From Scenedesmus sp. ARA3 (lineage: Eukaryota > Chlorophyta > Chlorophyceae > Sphaeropleales > Scenedesmaceae), in assembly GCA_004335835.1 (NCBI GenBank), contig RWJK01001437.1, positions 1 through 64,000 on the forward strand: a stretch of DNA of 64,000 nucleotides. The letters run 5' to 3'. A program made the translations under genes and the position numbers. This document shows positions 37,964 to 51,227 of the stretch, piece after piece; the stretch's first letter is position 1; the number at the start of each line of letters is the position of its first letter. The notes beneath the pieces are model-generated. The model ran no database searches and had not been told where the DNA came from. It saw only the letters and a program-made list of their open reading frames with translations.

Positions 37964-38935
37964 TGTTGAATGAACGGAATGCCAGCCAACAAGGCAGGCA
38001 GCTCCTGTGGAAGAGCTTCTATCGTGAAGGCACCGACATCAGTTGTTTTCAAGAATCAGAATCACCCACAGCTGACGCGGCAGAGAGGAACGTCGCAGTT
38101 GCACTCATTAGCCATACTGCAGTGGTGCCTTTAGGACAACTGTTCAGCGCAGAACCGTGATGGGTCGAGGCCAGCCTGGAACCCTAGCGCGGAGCTGTCA
38201 GGATCATCAACTCTGCAGAAATCCCCAACCAGTGTTCCTGTGTCTATAAGGACGTATTTACGGCTGTTGATAAAAGGCGACTGCATAGCTGCGCACCCTT
38301 TCAAGCAATGCAGGACCAATAGCAGATGTATCTTGCATCCAGAGTTGCAGGCGCCCATTTGCCACTGACCTGTTCTGCCTTTTGCATAATATGCTTGCTG
38401 GACAAATGTTCATTGCATGTATAAAGAGTTACAGCTGAATGAAAGCATGTTTAGAGTCCTATCAAGCAAGTTTGCCAAGCAGTTCAGGCTTCAGAATTTG
38501 ACTCGCAGCATCATGGCGTGCCGCCCATAACACAATTAGGCAAAATGGTATTTACAAGATGGTCCGAACTCAACTGCCCTCACTCGCTGTACTCTGCTGG
38601 ACACACTGCTGATATAGCATGGAACATCCATCAAACAGTTACCAGCCAGCAGGGCACCCTGGTCAACATGCTGCGGTCAACCAGGCGTGCCGAGGTATTT
38701 GGAAGTGATCGTGGAACAGATCCCACGAAACAATACCCCCCAAGAACAGTTGGCTGCCAGCCCGCCTGCGCTCAACAACACAGCTCGCATTGACAGCCGC
38801 GGCGCCAGCTGCGCCGCCACCGCGCGCACCCACATCAGGCACGCCTCGGCTGCTGCTGCAGGGCATGCCGCAGGGTCTTTCACCTGCACACTGCGCCTGC
38901 TTCGTCCCCTTGATCAGGCCACGGCCGTGGCTGCT
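37964..38935. other. intergenic region PI-PLC 5' / EFL 3'
   Basis: Both flanking genes are on the minus strand. The stretch should contain the PI-PLC promoter and the EFL 3' UTR. TTACA at 38552-38556 and 38429-38433 are candidate sense TGTAA signals for EFL. No exon was recognised. Confidence 0.45.
38552..38556 (-). terminator. candidate TGTAA poly(A) signal of EFL
   Basis: TTACA on + is TGTAA on the sense strand, about 380 bp beyond the EFL stop. Another copy lies at 38429-38433. Confidence 0.35.
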
Positions 38936-41458
38936 TCACTTGAAGGTGACGGTCACCACCTTGCCGAGCATGACAGCGGTGTTGCCGTCCAGGAAGGCAA
39001 TGCGGGACAGGCCCTCGCAGGACTTGAAGCTGTCCACGACCAGGGGCTGCACGGGCTCGAAGGTCACCTGCGCCATCTCGTTAGCCTTGAGGGCGTGGGG
39101 GGCCTCCAGCTTCTTGCCACCAGTCTCCTTGCCCACCTTCCAGTCGATCTTGGAGATCTTGCAGGCGGAGCGGCCGCAGCGCACGAAGCCGATGGGGGAG
39201 TAGCCGGCCTTCACCTCGCCTGGGATGTCCAGGGTCTGGATCTGCGGGGTGGAAGGGAAGGAAGGCAGCAGCGGCAAGGCAGGACAGGGTGAGACACCAG
39301 CACGTACCACAATGGATAGCGGTGGCAGACACACAGCAGGAAAAAGGGGCCAAGCGTAATGAGTAACAGCATTTGTCTACTGTTGTACTCTGCTGCGCTT
39401 TTACTGCGCAAGGCAGCTGACATGCAAGTGCTGCAACATGCATGTGCTCCACATCACCATCCTGCAGCCAGGCACTGTGCCCCACATCAACCTGCCCTGC
39501 TGAATAAGCAAGCAGCACACTGCTGCCACACCCCACTGCGAATTCCACGTTACCACCCCACAGCCGCGCCACCCACCTGGGCGGTGAAGTCCTTGCAGGG
39601 CTTCAAAGTCTGGTCGCTCTTGAGGATCATCACGTCGCCGGTGCGGGGCATGTTACCCTTGTCCAGGCCCTTGATGTTCATGCCCACGTTGTCACCTGGG
39701 CCGGCCTTGTCCACGCGCTTGTGGTGCATCTCCACGGTGAACACCTTGCCCACGCAGGGGTTGGCGGCGGTGTGGGTGGGCATGAAGATGACCTCATCTC
39801 CGGGCTTGACGATGCCCTGCTCCACACGGCCGGCCAGCACATCACCCACTCCCTTGATCTTGTAGGCGCCGGAGATGGGCACACGCATGGCGGCGTCGGT
39901 CTTGCGCTCAGGCACAATCACCATGTCGTTCAGGGCCTGCGGGAGGGGAGCAGGGCAGAGGAGCGGCATAAGGTGTGGTCAGCAGACCGAAAATGAACTG
40001 CAATGGATGGGGACTGCTGCTGCCTACTGCTGAAATGTAAATTCACATAGCAGTTTACTGCCACTTACAGGGCCACAGCTGGTTACAATTGTCACAAGTA
40101 AGTACTGTCAGAATGCGCAGGCACCTGTATGCAGCAGCATGTTCCTGCCCTGCCGCCCCACCCCAATCAGGCACACCGCCCCAGCGCCCGTTCTCCCAGC
40201 GCGATACTCACATCCAGCAGGCAGGTGATCTGCACCTTGCGGTTGTCAGCGGACACCACCTCCTGGCCCTTCCACCACGCCATGTTGGTGGACTGCTTGA
40301 TCAGGTTGTCACCCATCCAGCCGGAGATGGGCAGCACGGGCACGCTCTTCTCAATGAAGTCAGGCTTCCAGCCCACACGCGCAAGCATGTGGCGCATCTC
40401 GTCGCGGATCTCCACATAGCGCTCCTCCCTGCAGGCGGGAGTGCAGCAGCAGCAGCAGTTGAGGGTCAGCAGAAGATGATTGAAAGCAGGCTGCAGTGAG
40501 GGTGCACGGCAGGAAATGCAGAGCAGCAGCAGCGCCTGTGCACTTGCTGGTGGGAGCACTGCAGCAGCCATGCAGCCGGATGCACCCGGCAGTCACGCTG
40601 CGAGCCAGAAAACCAAAGCAAGCTCATGCAGCACCAGTGCCTCTTTGTGCAGCCATTGCAATGCATAGCAGGCAGCTGCTGTTGCACTGCAGGTGCACAT
40701 GGCCTGACTGCAAAGCGTCTCGCTACAGCACCAACCGCTCCCAAACTGCAAGCAGCTGATCATTAGGCACGCAACCCTGCAAGTCACTGCTGCTGCAAGG
40801 CACTGCAAGCTGTGGGGCCCACCTGTAGCCGGCCACATCGCTGTCCATCTTGTTCACGCCGACAATCAGCTGCTTCACGCCCAGCAGGTTGATCAGGCGG
40901 GCGTGCTGGCGGGTCTGGCCCTGGATCTCAGCGGCCTTGTGGTCACCCTTCTGGATGGCGGTGGTGAAGTTACCGTCGGCGGGCACCATCAGCAGGCACA
41001 CGTCAGCCTGGGCAGCACCAGAGATCATGTTCTTGATGAAGTCCCTGTGGCCTGGTGCGTCGATGATGGTGTAGTGCCACTTCTCAGTGAAGAACTCCTT
41101 GGTGGTGCAGGAGATGGTCACACCACGCTCGCGCTCCTCCTTCTGCCTGTCCATGTAGAAGGCAAAGGCGAAGGACTGCTTGCCCAGGGCAGCAGCCTCC
41201 TCCTTGAGCTTCTCCAGCTCACGCTCGGGGATACCGCCGAGCTCGAAGAGCAGGCGACCGGTGGTAGTGGACTTGCCGGAGTCGACATGCCCTGCGAGGC
41301 AAAGGCAAGCGGGGCAGGGTAAAGCGCTGCCGCTGCTGGATGGCTCGGGATGGCTGGGCTGCACACTAGCTGCCAACGCGCACACGCAGCTGCGGATCGC
41401 CACAGCGGGTCCACTTACCGCAAATGACAATGGACAGATGCTGCTTGCCCTCAGCCAT
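38936..41458 (-). CDS. EF-like GTPase (EFL), translation elongation factor
   Basis: Exons are 41458..41419, 41291..40823, 40428..40212, 39936..39577 and 39241..38936 (463 aa, phases close), starting [22 protein letters not shown]. GTPase motifs are intact: GHVDSGKST (G1), DAPGHRDF (G3) and NKMDSD (G4). The protein is EFL rather than EF-1alpha. It has [53 protein letters not shown] and [20 protein letters not shown], none of which fit canonical EF-1alpha. It delivers aminoacyl-tRNA to the cytosolic ribosome. Coding exons are strikingly free of CAG repeats and rich in C-ending codons, as expected for a very highly expressed gene. The C-terminus ends [10 protein letters not shown]. Confidence 0.96.
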
Positions 41459-43086
41459 GATGCCTGCAGCAGGAACACAGGGGGTTAGAGGCGGAGGCTT
41501 CGATGGGTGGCAGGGTGTGCCGCTGATCTGACGCCCTGAGCAGCTGCGCAGGCTGCATGAATGCGCTTAGAGCTGCTACCAATGACCAAGTCAACATGAG
41601 CTGGGCCACGCGAGTGCTGCTGCTCATATTCCTGCGGGTGGCTGGCGGGCTGTCTGTTGCTGCCAGGAGGCGCCCCGCCTAGACCGCCCTGGGCCTGATC
41701 TGCCTGCCCTAAAGCTGCTGCAAAGATTCTGATAGCAACAATGAAGCGTGCATTCCTGAGCTGCCGTGTGGTGGCGCACCTTACTGACAGCTGCTGTAAA
41801 AAGAAGCAGCGATGCAAAGTTGCTAACGTTGGTGTCTATGCACCAGACGTGTTGAACTTGCGAAGAAGGTAGAATGCTGGGGCGCGCCAGCGAATATGGG
41901 AGAGAGCTGCCAAAGAGCCGTCGAGAGGTTTAACTCAACCCCAGGTCATGCAGCAGGCGGCCGATCGCTACGTCTGGCTCGACTGACATAGTTCAAGCCC
42001 TCTTTCTAGACACCCTGCCGGCCGAAGTGCAGCGGCTGGAAGTCCAGCAAACAGGTGGGCAGGCGGGGAGGGCAAAGGTGGCTTCAGAGGCAGCATACAC
42101 CGATATACAGGGCTTCAATGTGTTGTGGTTATATCGTTGCATGCACTGTATGTCTTGAAGGGTGTCAGGGGTTGCGATCGAACAGCAGCAGGCGGCAGTG
42201 ATGCAGCAAGGCAGTGAGTGCAGTCAGGCACAAGGACTGCGGGCAGCAGCATCCTGATGTATGGAGAGAATGTTGCATGCATTACGGTTTACGCTTATGC
42301 TCACTGCCGGCAGCCTAGGCTGAATTGCAGCATCAGCAGGCTTGTGAACACCCAACCAGCAGCACACAGCTGCCAGTGCATGTAGCTGGCAGTTTGCTGG
42401 CATGCCCTTGGCAAGGACAGCGCACAGCACAGGGTGGCAGCTGCTCCAACAGCAGTAGCAGCAGCAAGGCACAAGGACTGTGCAAACAACGGCGAGTGGG
42501 ACGACTCAGCGCAGAACTAGCCGCAGGCAGATGTGCTCCAGCAAATGCGGTGCTGCTGGCGTGCCCAGCGCACATCAGTGTGTCTTAACATGAGTTGGGA
42601 CACAGCAGCAGCTTATGCAGTACTCAATGGGCTGCGGACAGCAACTGGCGAGTCACAAGCCATGACGCAGCAGGCGTGCTGCTGCTCCTGCTGCTATCGC
42701 CGGCAGTCTGGCAGCAGCAGTACCAGCTGCGGCAGAGCAGGCATTGCAGGAGCAAGCAACTGGAGCAGCACTCGCAGGCAGCTTGGCAGGATAGCCACAG
42801 CTGACAGCAGCACGGCGGCAGTTCACAGCAGCAGCAGCTATTGAGCCGGCAGGGCTGTGCAGTGCACAGCAGCAGCAGCAGCAGCAGCGTGCAGCACTAG
42901 CCACCATCATCTGGCTCTCCCGGCATGGTGTGCTGGCTGCTAGCAGCTGCACTTGTTTTTGTCACCTACCTGGCGCCGTGGCTCTGCAGCTGACATACGT
43001 GCTCTCTGCCTGCCCTGCTTCCTGTGTGCACATGTGCGCGCTGCTGCTGCTGCTGCTGCTGCCGCTGCGGGCCGTGCAGTGTCGCG
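41459..43086. other. divergent upstream region EFL / RPL24
   Basis: This 1.6-kb stretch lies between two divergent, highly expressed translation genes. It should contain both promoters and untranslated exons. A CTG run (about 43041-43064) followed by GTGCAG at 43073-43079 looks like a 3' splice site just before the RPL24 ATG, which suggests an intron in its 5' UTR. No other coding exon was recognised. Confidence 0.45.
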
Positions 43087-44535
43087 ATGGTGCTCAAGAC
43101 CACACTGTGCCGCTTCAGCGGCCTGCGCATCTGGCCAGGCCGCGGCATGCTGTTCATCCGCACCGACAACCAGCAGTACCTGTTCCTGAGCAAGAAGTGC
43201 AAGAGACTGTACCACAACAGGCTGCGCCCGGCAAAGCTGGCATGGACCACCACCTACAGGTGGGTGGGGCGCCTGCGGGTGCAGGGGGGCGGAGGAGTGC
43301 AGGGCGCGCTGGCAGCACAGGCACAGGGCAGGGGCAGCGCGAGCAGCAGCAACAGAGAGGACAGAGGCATGTCTTGGTTGTATGTTTATTGGCAGCAGCA
43401 ACTGGACTTCATGCAGGCCGGCAGCAGCAGTACATAAGCATTTGGAGTGGGTGCCGCAATGGCGCTGAGCAGTGCGTGGCGCAGCAGTGGCAGGGGGAGG
43501 TAGCAGGGGCAGTGCAGATGTGCGCCACTTGGAGTGGGCACTGCTGAGCAGGCTGTGGCTGAGACGGGGTGCTTACAGGACTGCAGCAGCCGTACAAGCA
43601 GGTGTACAGGCCCGTTGGCTAGGCTTTCTTGGCATTGTGTGTGCCGGTGGCTGGCGTTGCTGGGTGCTGTCTGTCGGCACGCCTGTGTCATGCCTTCTTC
43701 TGTTGCGCTGTGTGTATACATCTGCTGCTTGCTCCGAACGCCAAGTGCATCCGGCTCTGCTGCTGCCCATGCTGCTGCTGCTGTGCCCCTGAGCAGGAAG
43801 GCGCACAAGAAGGACCAGGTGACGGAGGTGGCGCGCAAGAAGCGCCGCACCGCCGGCAAGGCCACCGCGCGTGCCATCGTGGGCGTGAGCCTGGAGGTGA
43901 TCAACAAGAAGAGGACCGAGAAGCCCGAGGTGAGGCAGGGCCGGGCAGGCTGCGGGCGGGGGCACTGCTTGGCAGCGATTTGTTGTTGTTGCGTGGGATG
44001 CGGGGGGGCGGCTGGCATGCAGTTGCGCAGCAGAAGCCCCTGGACAGACCAGGCAGCAGCAGGGCAGGGTGGCGGGGCGCTGTTATCGGCGGCGGGCTGT
44101 TGCCGGGTGGCATGCAGTTGTGCAGCGTGTGGCTATAGCATATGTGGCCCATAGCCTGATGACTAGCAAAGTATGGCGTACAAGTTGTCTGCTACTGACT
44201 GCAGCTGCACATGGTGTGCCTGCCACAACTGCTGTTTGCTTTTGCCTTGCGACATAGACGCTGCCCCCCTGCACATCTTGCGCTGCATCATTTAAGCAGT
44301 CAGCCAACCTGCTGCAAAGCCTCAGCTGCAACTAACTGGTCTGTTACTGTGTCACATGCTGTCACTTTTGTGTTACTTTTCAAACTGACAGGTGCGCCAG
44401 GCCAGCCGCGAGGCCGCCATCCGTGAGATCAAGGAGCGTGCCAAGAAGGCCAAGGCCGACAAGGCAAAGCAGTCCAAGGCCGCAGCTGCCAAGTCCGCAC
44501 CAGCACCCAAGGCAGTCGGCCGCGGCAAGCGCTAA
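43087..44535 (+). CDS. RPL24: 60S ribosomal protein eL24
   Basis: Exons are 43087..43259, 43797..43929 and 44392..44535 (149 aa). The protein starts [20 protein letters not shown] and continues [48 protein letters not shown] [14 protein letters not shown] and [16 protein letters not shown], a colinear match to eukaryotic eL24. The family is about 155-163 aa; this one is slightly shorter at the lysine-rich tail. The ATG is fixed by the conserved MVLK start. It encodes a structural protein of the large cytosolic subunit. Exons lack triplet repeats, while introns carry them. Confidence 0.97.
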
Positions 44536-45275
44536 GCAGCTGCTGCGCGGGTGCTGTGGCTTGCGAGCAGATGATGCGTAGGCGTTGGGGCTGGCGAGCC
44601 GTGCGGCAGCTGCAGCTGCAGCTGCCAGCTGGGCGGGGCAGCGCTGCTTTGCAAGCTACAGTTGGTAACATATACTAGAAGGTCTTACTGGGGTCCTGGG
44701 GTCCTGCCGTGGCATCAATAACACATTGCTCGTGTCCAAAGCTGCAATCTTGTCGCGTATAGTGTCATTGACCGCAAACACCCTTGCTAGTTGCTGGTTA
44801 CTGTCACCTTGAGGCCTGAGCCCTGAGGGCACCCAGCATACAAGAGGCAGCTCATCAGTCACACGTCGCAGAAAACACCTCCTTATCCTCGTTTGTAGTA
44901 GAAGGGCAACCAGTTGATGTTGTCTGGGTTGATCTTGCTACTGCCAGGCTGCGGGTGCTTTTGCAGCTGAACTTCGTAAGGCCAGCATTTGAACGCGGAG
45001 AAGCCAGGAACTGACTTCAATTTGCAGTAATATGATGGCTTTACACAGAATATACGGCGGCGTCGGCCTCTCGGGCAAAGTAGCGCATGTAAAAGTGAGT
45101 GGCAGTCCTGCTGTACGGCCTGAAAGGACCGCATCTCGCGCCAGCATAAGAACCTGTTTCGGTTTGAGGGAACAGCATGTGACATGGCAAAGACTGTAGC
45201 TTTGCAGCATGTGCTGCCCCGGCTGCCGCTGCTGCCACTCCTGCCTCTGGCATGAGCACCTCTGCTGCTGCCACA

Positions 45276-45309
<34 letters not shown>

Positions 45310-45480
45310 TAAGCAGATGCTGCAATGCGTCGTTGGCACGCTGTCCATACAGAAAATGTGATACATTTCTCTACCAAGATTCACCATCTATGGCTCTGCT
45401 GCTTGCAGGACCTGTCATTGCGCCAGTTGACCAGCTGCCATGGCACCCTGGCAGTGACCGGCAGGCACCAGACACGCGGC
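44536..45480. other. intergenic region RPL24 / methyltransferase
   Basis: This is the 3' flank of RPL24 and 5' flank of the methyltransferase gene. An ATG at 45252 opens an Ser/Ala-rich, transit-like stretch, but I could not find a donor joining it in phase to the next exon, so it is not included. A CAG acceptor near 45409-45411 suggests a further upstream exon may exist. Confidence 0.35.
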
Positions 45481-47123
<1,643 letters not shown>

Positions 47124-50043
47124 CGCAGCAGGCCGCTACTATACTGTGACCACTGGCCTACAAAAGTAACAGCCATTACGGAAGCGGCATTTTAGCCAGC
47201 TTACAACCATTGGCAATTGTTACATGCTGCTGGCTAGCTGTCAAATATACAACAGCTTTTTTGTGTTACCAGGGGGAACGGAATCCTACAACAGCTTGGA
47301 TGTTATTGGTATGTTTGCCAAGTATGACTCACTCAGAGTCGACTCTGTGCAGCAGCAGCCTGCCACACTGAGTGTGCATGCGCAGAGGGGCTCTCATGCT
47401 CTTACGCCCTGTTTGATGGCTGCAACTATGTTGTCCTCAGGGTTGGTTGCGCCTAGTTTGCATGTGCTTGCCTTGCCAGCCTTTGTTTCAGTGCGCATCT
47501 TTGCTTGCGCCGGGCTTGCAAAGCAGTCTGACGCCTGCAGGCGTTGCAGGCGGTGCAGCTGCACCGAGCTGGCTTACGGCTTGCTCAACATCTCTACCAG
47601 CACTGCTGAGACAGTTTGCTTGCTGCCGGCAGCAGCACAAGCCGCCAACTGCATGCTGCGCTTATGAGCTGATCGGCTGCGCTCGGTGATGAGGCATACT
47701 CCGCCAACAGCAGACCAGCGGGCATCTACTGGTATCTACACTGCAGATTTGGCAAGGCTCGACATTGCAATGAAGATGTAATCAGTTACATGGTGCTGAC
47801 AAAGGCTCCTGCGCAACCCAACATGTAATGAGATGTACATGTAAGCCATCAGTTTGGCGGTGTCCGCGAACAACACCTTCAGCTGTGCCGGCCACAGCCC
47901 AGACACTGTCGGCAACCACGCTGTTTCTATAGCAGACACTCTGGACCGATGTGAGGGCAGGCAGCGCCGCAACACATCAACATGAGCACGTGCATGTTGC
48001 AGCACAGCAGGCCAATGACTGCTCTGCCCCTCAGCTGGTGCTGCTGGTGGACAGGACAGCACACGTCAAAGCTGGCACCCTCAGAGCAGCTTGCTGCCGC
48101 TGCTGACTCACCATGATTTGCACGCAATGCCAGGCACAGCACCAATTGTTGCTAAACCTCCGCACTCCAATGCAGCATTGCTTGTTGATGCATTGCAATA
48201 GCAGCTGAAAAGGCGCAATCCCAGGCCGCGCAAGACACACGCGATCATTTGCAAATTTAGACACCAAATATGTGGTGACGATATCAGACAATCTGGTATT
48301 GTGTACACTGAGGATAAGCCGTCAGCGCTGCACCTCTCGTAGTAAGTATGGAGCCGCAGCCGGCCTCACCTCCACAGCCCACCCTGCCATGATGCATCTG
48401 TGTGATCATGTGCCAGACAAAGCTGCTGATTTGTTTCATTAGAAAGGCTGAAATACATCATTAAGCATACAACACAGCGGCCGTAGATGACAAATGCTGC
48501 ATCCAACAACCCCGTCTGCAGACCGCCCCAGCAAGCACCTGAGTGGAGTCAACAAGCTGACAATAAGCCAGGCCACAGCGAACAGGTTGCCCCTGCTGCA
48601 GCATTCACAGCCTCGCCTACCACGCTGCTCAGCGCTTGCGCACAGCAGTGGTCGGCAGATGGCTGCGCACAAAGAGCCACATGTATGCACTCATGGCCCT
48701 GACAGGTGCGGTTGGTAAACTTGCACAGCAGTGGACAATTCACAGGCTGCCACACGCTGCTGCGGACATGTGGCGAGAGCCCACAACAGAGGGTTGGAGC
48801 ATTACAACACAAAGTGCAACACTGCCAGCTGATGCACATACACATACACGAAACACCATAGGTTTCACACATGGACACACAGGCAGCTGCTGCTGCAAGC
48901 AGCCGGCCACTTCACGGACACCACTGCCCGCGTGCCTGCTGCACCTCCAGGCGCTGTGCACACAGCTCCAGCCTGCAACCCCTGTGACGGAATGTATGGG
49001 CCACCACGAAGCATAAATGACTGGTGGCAGCAGCCACACCGGCTGCAAGGTCAGCATGCTGGGGCTGCTGACTGTGCACATCACCTATGTCATCCCCTCT
49101 GAATCACCTGCCAGAGCTCCTGCACAGCACCTCCATGGCTGAACAATCGCAGCAACATGCGCCTGCGCGACGTGAAGCTGGGCGCTGCGTCCCCGCGGAT
49201 GTTGTTGAGCCTAGAACTGCGACAGGTCTACCATGTGCCAGAAGCTCACTACCGCGGCTCCATTCCTGTCAAATGGTGCGTAGGCCTTGTCGTAGCTTGC
49301 AGGCGCCCCTGAAGGGTGGGAGGACGAGGTCGCTGACAGGGATGCAGCTGAGGGCACAGCGCCAGCCTGCCCGCGCTGTCCCGCATCGTGAGGCAGGATG
49401 CTGCTCACGATGCTCTGGACCATATTCTGGTGAGCTGCTGCAGGCATGATGTTGGCGTTCAGAAATTCGAGCTTCTTTTGGGCCAACTTTCGTCTGGAGC
49501 TAACGGCTGTAGTATGCAGGTAAGTAAGGGTATTCTGTTGGAGTTCATATTGTCCTGGCAGTGCGGCTGAATGTCCTCAGCCACAGCTCTCCCTCTGCTA
49601 AGAAGGTGGTCCCATCAGGGTCCATCAGTGACCTGGCACGGAAATGACTACAATGCCAACCACAGCCCCCCTACAAGGGGAACTGTTCAACAGTACCAAA
49701 CAAATTTGATGATTTCGAGAACACTAGAAGCACGTGATCCTGCACTGTTGGATCGCCTGCCCCTCTGCACTGCCGCGAAACGCTCTCAGACACTTGAAGA
49801 GCCCACTAGCCAACAGATGAGCCAACCAAGAAGCATAAAATTCATTCAAACGCCATAGTGCCCATCAGGCGTTGACCTGCTTCCTCAGCTCAGCTGACTC
49901 CAGCTTCATGAAACTGGCAAACTGCTTGCCAGCTGCCCATGGCCATGTGCATTGCCCTGCACCAGCTATGATTCGTGGCGCACCCCAACTCAGCAATCCC
50001 CACACACAACTACCCAACTGCCCAGCCCACACAACCGCCACAC
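47124..50043. other. 2.9-kb convergent intergenic region
   Basis: This lies between the convergent methyltransferase and SecA genes. No known gene was recognised. TGTAA occurs near 47,825-47,845 on +. The interval 49,157-49,510 has coding-like composition on both strands (see the separate entry). The rest is without open, coding-like structure. Confidence 0.4.
49157..49510. other. unassigned coding-like segment
   Basis: On the plus strand 49157-49312 reads a 51-residue open frame starting MRLRDVKLGAASPRMLLSLE. On the minus strand 49,508 to 49,211 is open, contains KLAQKKLEFLNANIMP and ends VDLSQF, with a TACAG acceptor just upstream at the 49.5-kb side. Codons look used in both frames, and I recognise neither product. 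It may be a gene remnant or an exon of an unknown gene. Confidence 0.2.
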
Positions 50044-51128
50044 TCAAGCAGACGCCTTGGCCTTTCGCCGCGACTGCTTGCCGTTGCCGCTGGCTGCCGC
50101 CTGCTCTGCCTCCTGCTGCTGCTGCCCCGCTGCCGCGTCCGGCCGGATGCGCTGCGGCTGGAACACGTACACGTTGTATATTACGTTGCGCCGGATCTGC
50201 GCCATGGTCTCCAGGAACAAATTGTACCCCTCCAGCTTGAACTCTGTCAGCGGGTCCTTGGAGGCGTAGCCGCGCAGGCCCACCGCCTGCTGCAGGAACT
50301 TGATCGCCTGCAGGAAACGCGCCCGGACACAAAGCACAACACACGTTATGTGGGTGGAGGCCGCACGTCAGCTGTGAGTACATCGACGGCTGACCACATG
50401 CCAAGTTTGTGAGCTGCGCACAACTGAAGCACACCTGGGCTACATGCAGCCTCCCCAGCCAGCCAAGTGCAGCCAGCCCCCTGTGCCACATGCATTATCT
50501 CCATCGTCACCAGCTGCACTACAGCCCCACCTGCAGGTGCTCCTTCCACAGGTTGTCTGTCTGCGTGAGCACGAAGAACTTTTGCGCCTCCTGCATCAGC
50601 CCAGGCTCAATGTCATCAACAGCAGCCGCCTTCTGCTCATACGCAGCCACAGCCAGCTGGCGCAGGTAGCTGCGCAGGCCCTCAAAGCTGCCGCCAGACT
50701 GCTGCAGCAGCTCCTGGCCTGTTCATGGGTGCAAACAACACAGGATGCACACAGAAAAGAGCAGGGTCAGCTGGTGCTCAGCGCAGGGAATGAGGGGCCT
50801 GGAGTCGCTGATACATGGTGTTGAGCATGAGGCACAGGGTGGTGTGCAAGGATACCGCCGTGCATGAGTAGCTGCTCTTGCCTCTGCCTGAAAACCCGCA
50901 ACTGTGCAAAGGAGAGGACCACAGCAGGCCGCATGCTGAGGCACTGCTGCAGGGCACAACAGCATGCGCGAGCTGCTGCTGAAGCGGCTGTGTCTCATTA
51001 TCTGACACAACCACCCGTACCCACCTGTGAGTCCCTGCAGCAGCGGGCAGTACTGCACCACCTTGGCTGCCAGGGCATCCAGCCGCCACTCAGCTGGGTC
51101 TGCTGTCTTGTCAACATTGGCCTGCGAA

Positions 51129-51227
<99 letters not shown>

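Noticed and set aside
45252..45360. Possible transit-peptide exon for the methyltransferase
   Set aside because: It is Ser/Ala-rich and starts with ATG, but the available GT donor joins to the next exon with an immediate stop.
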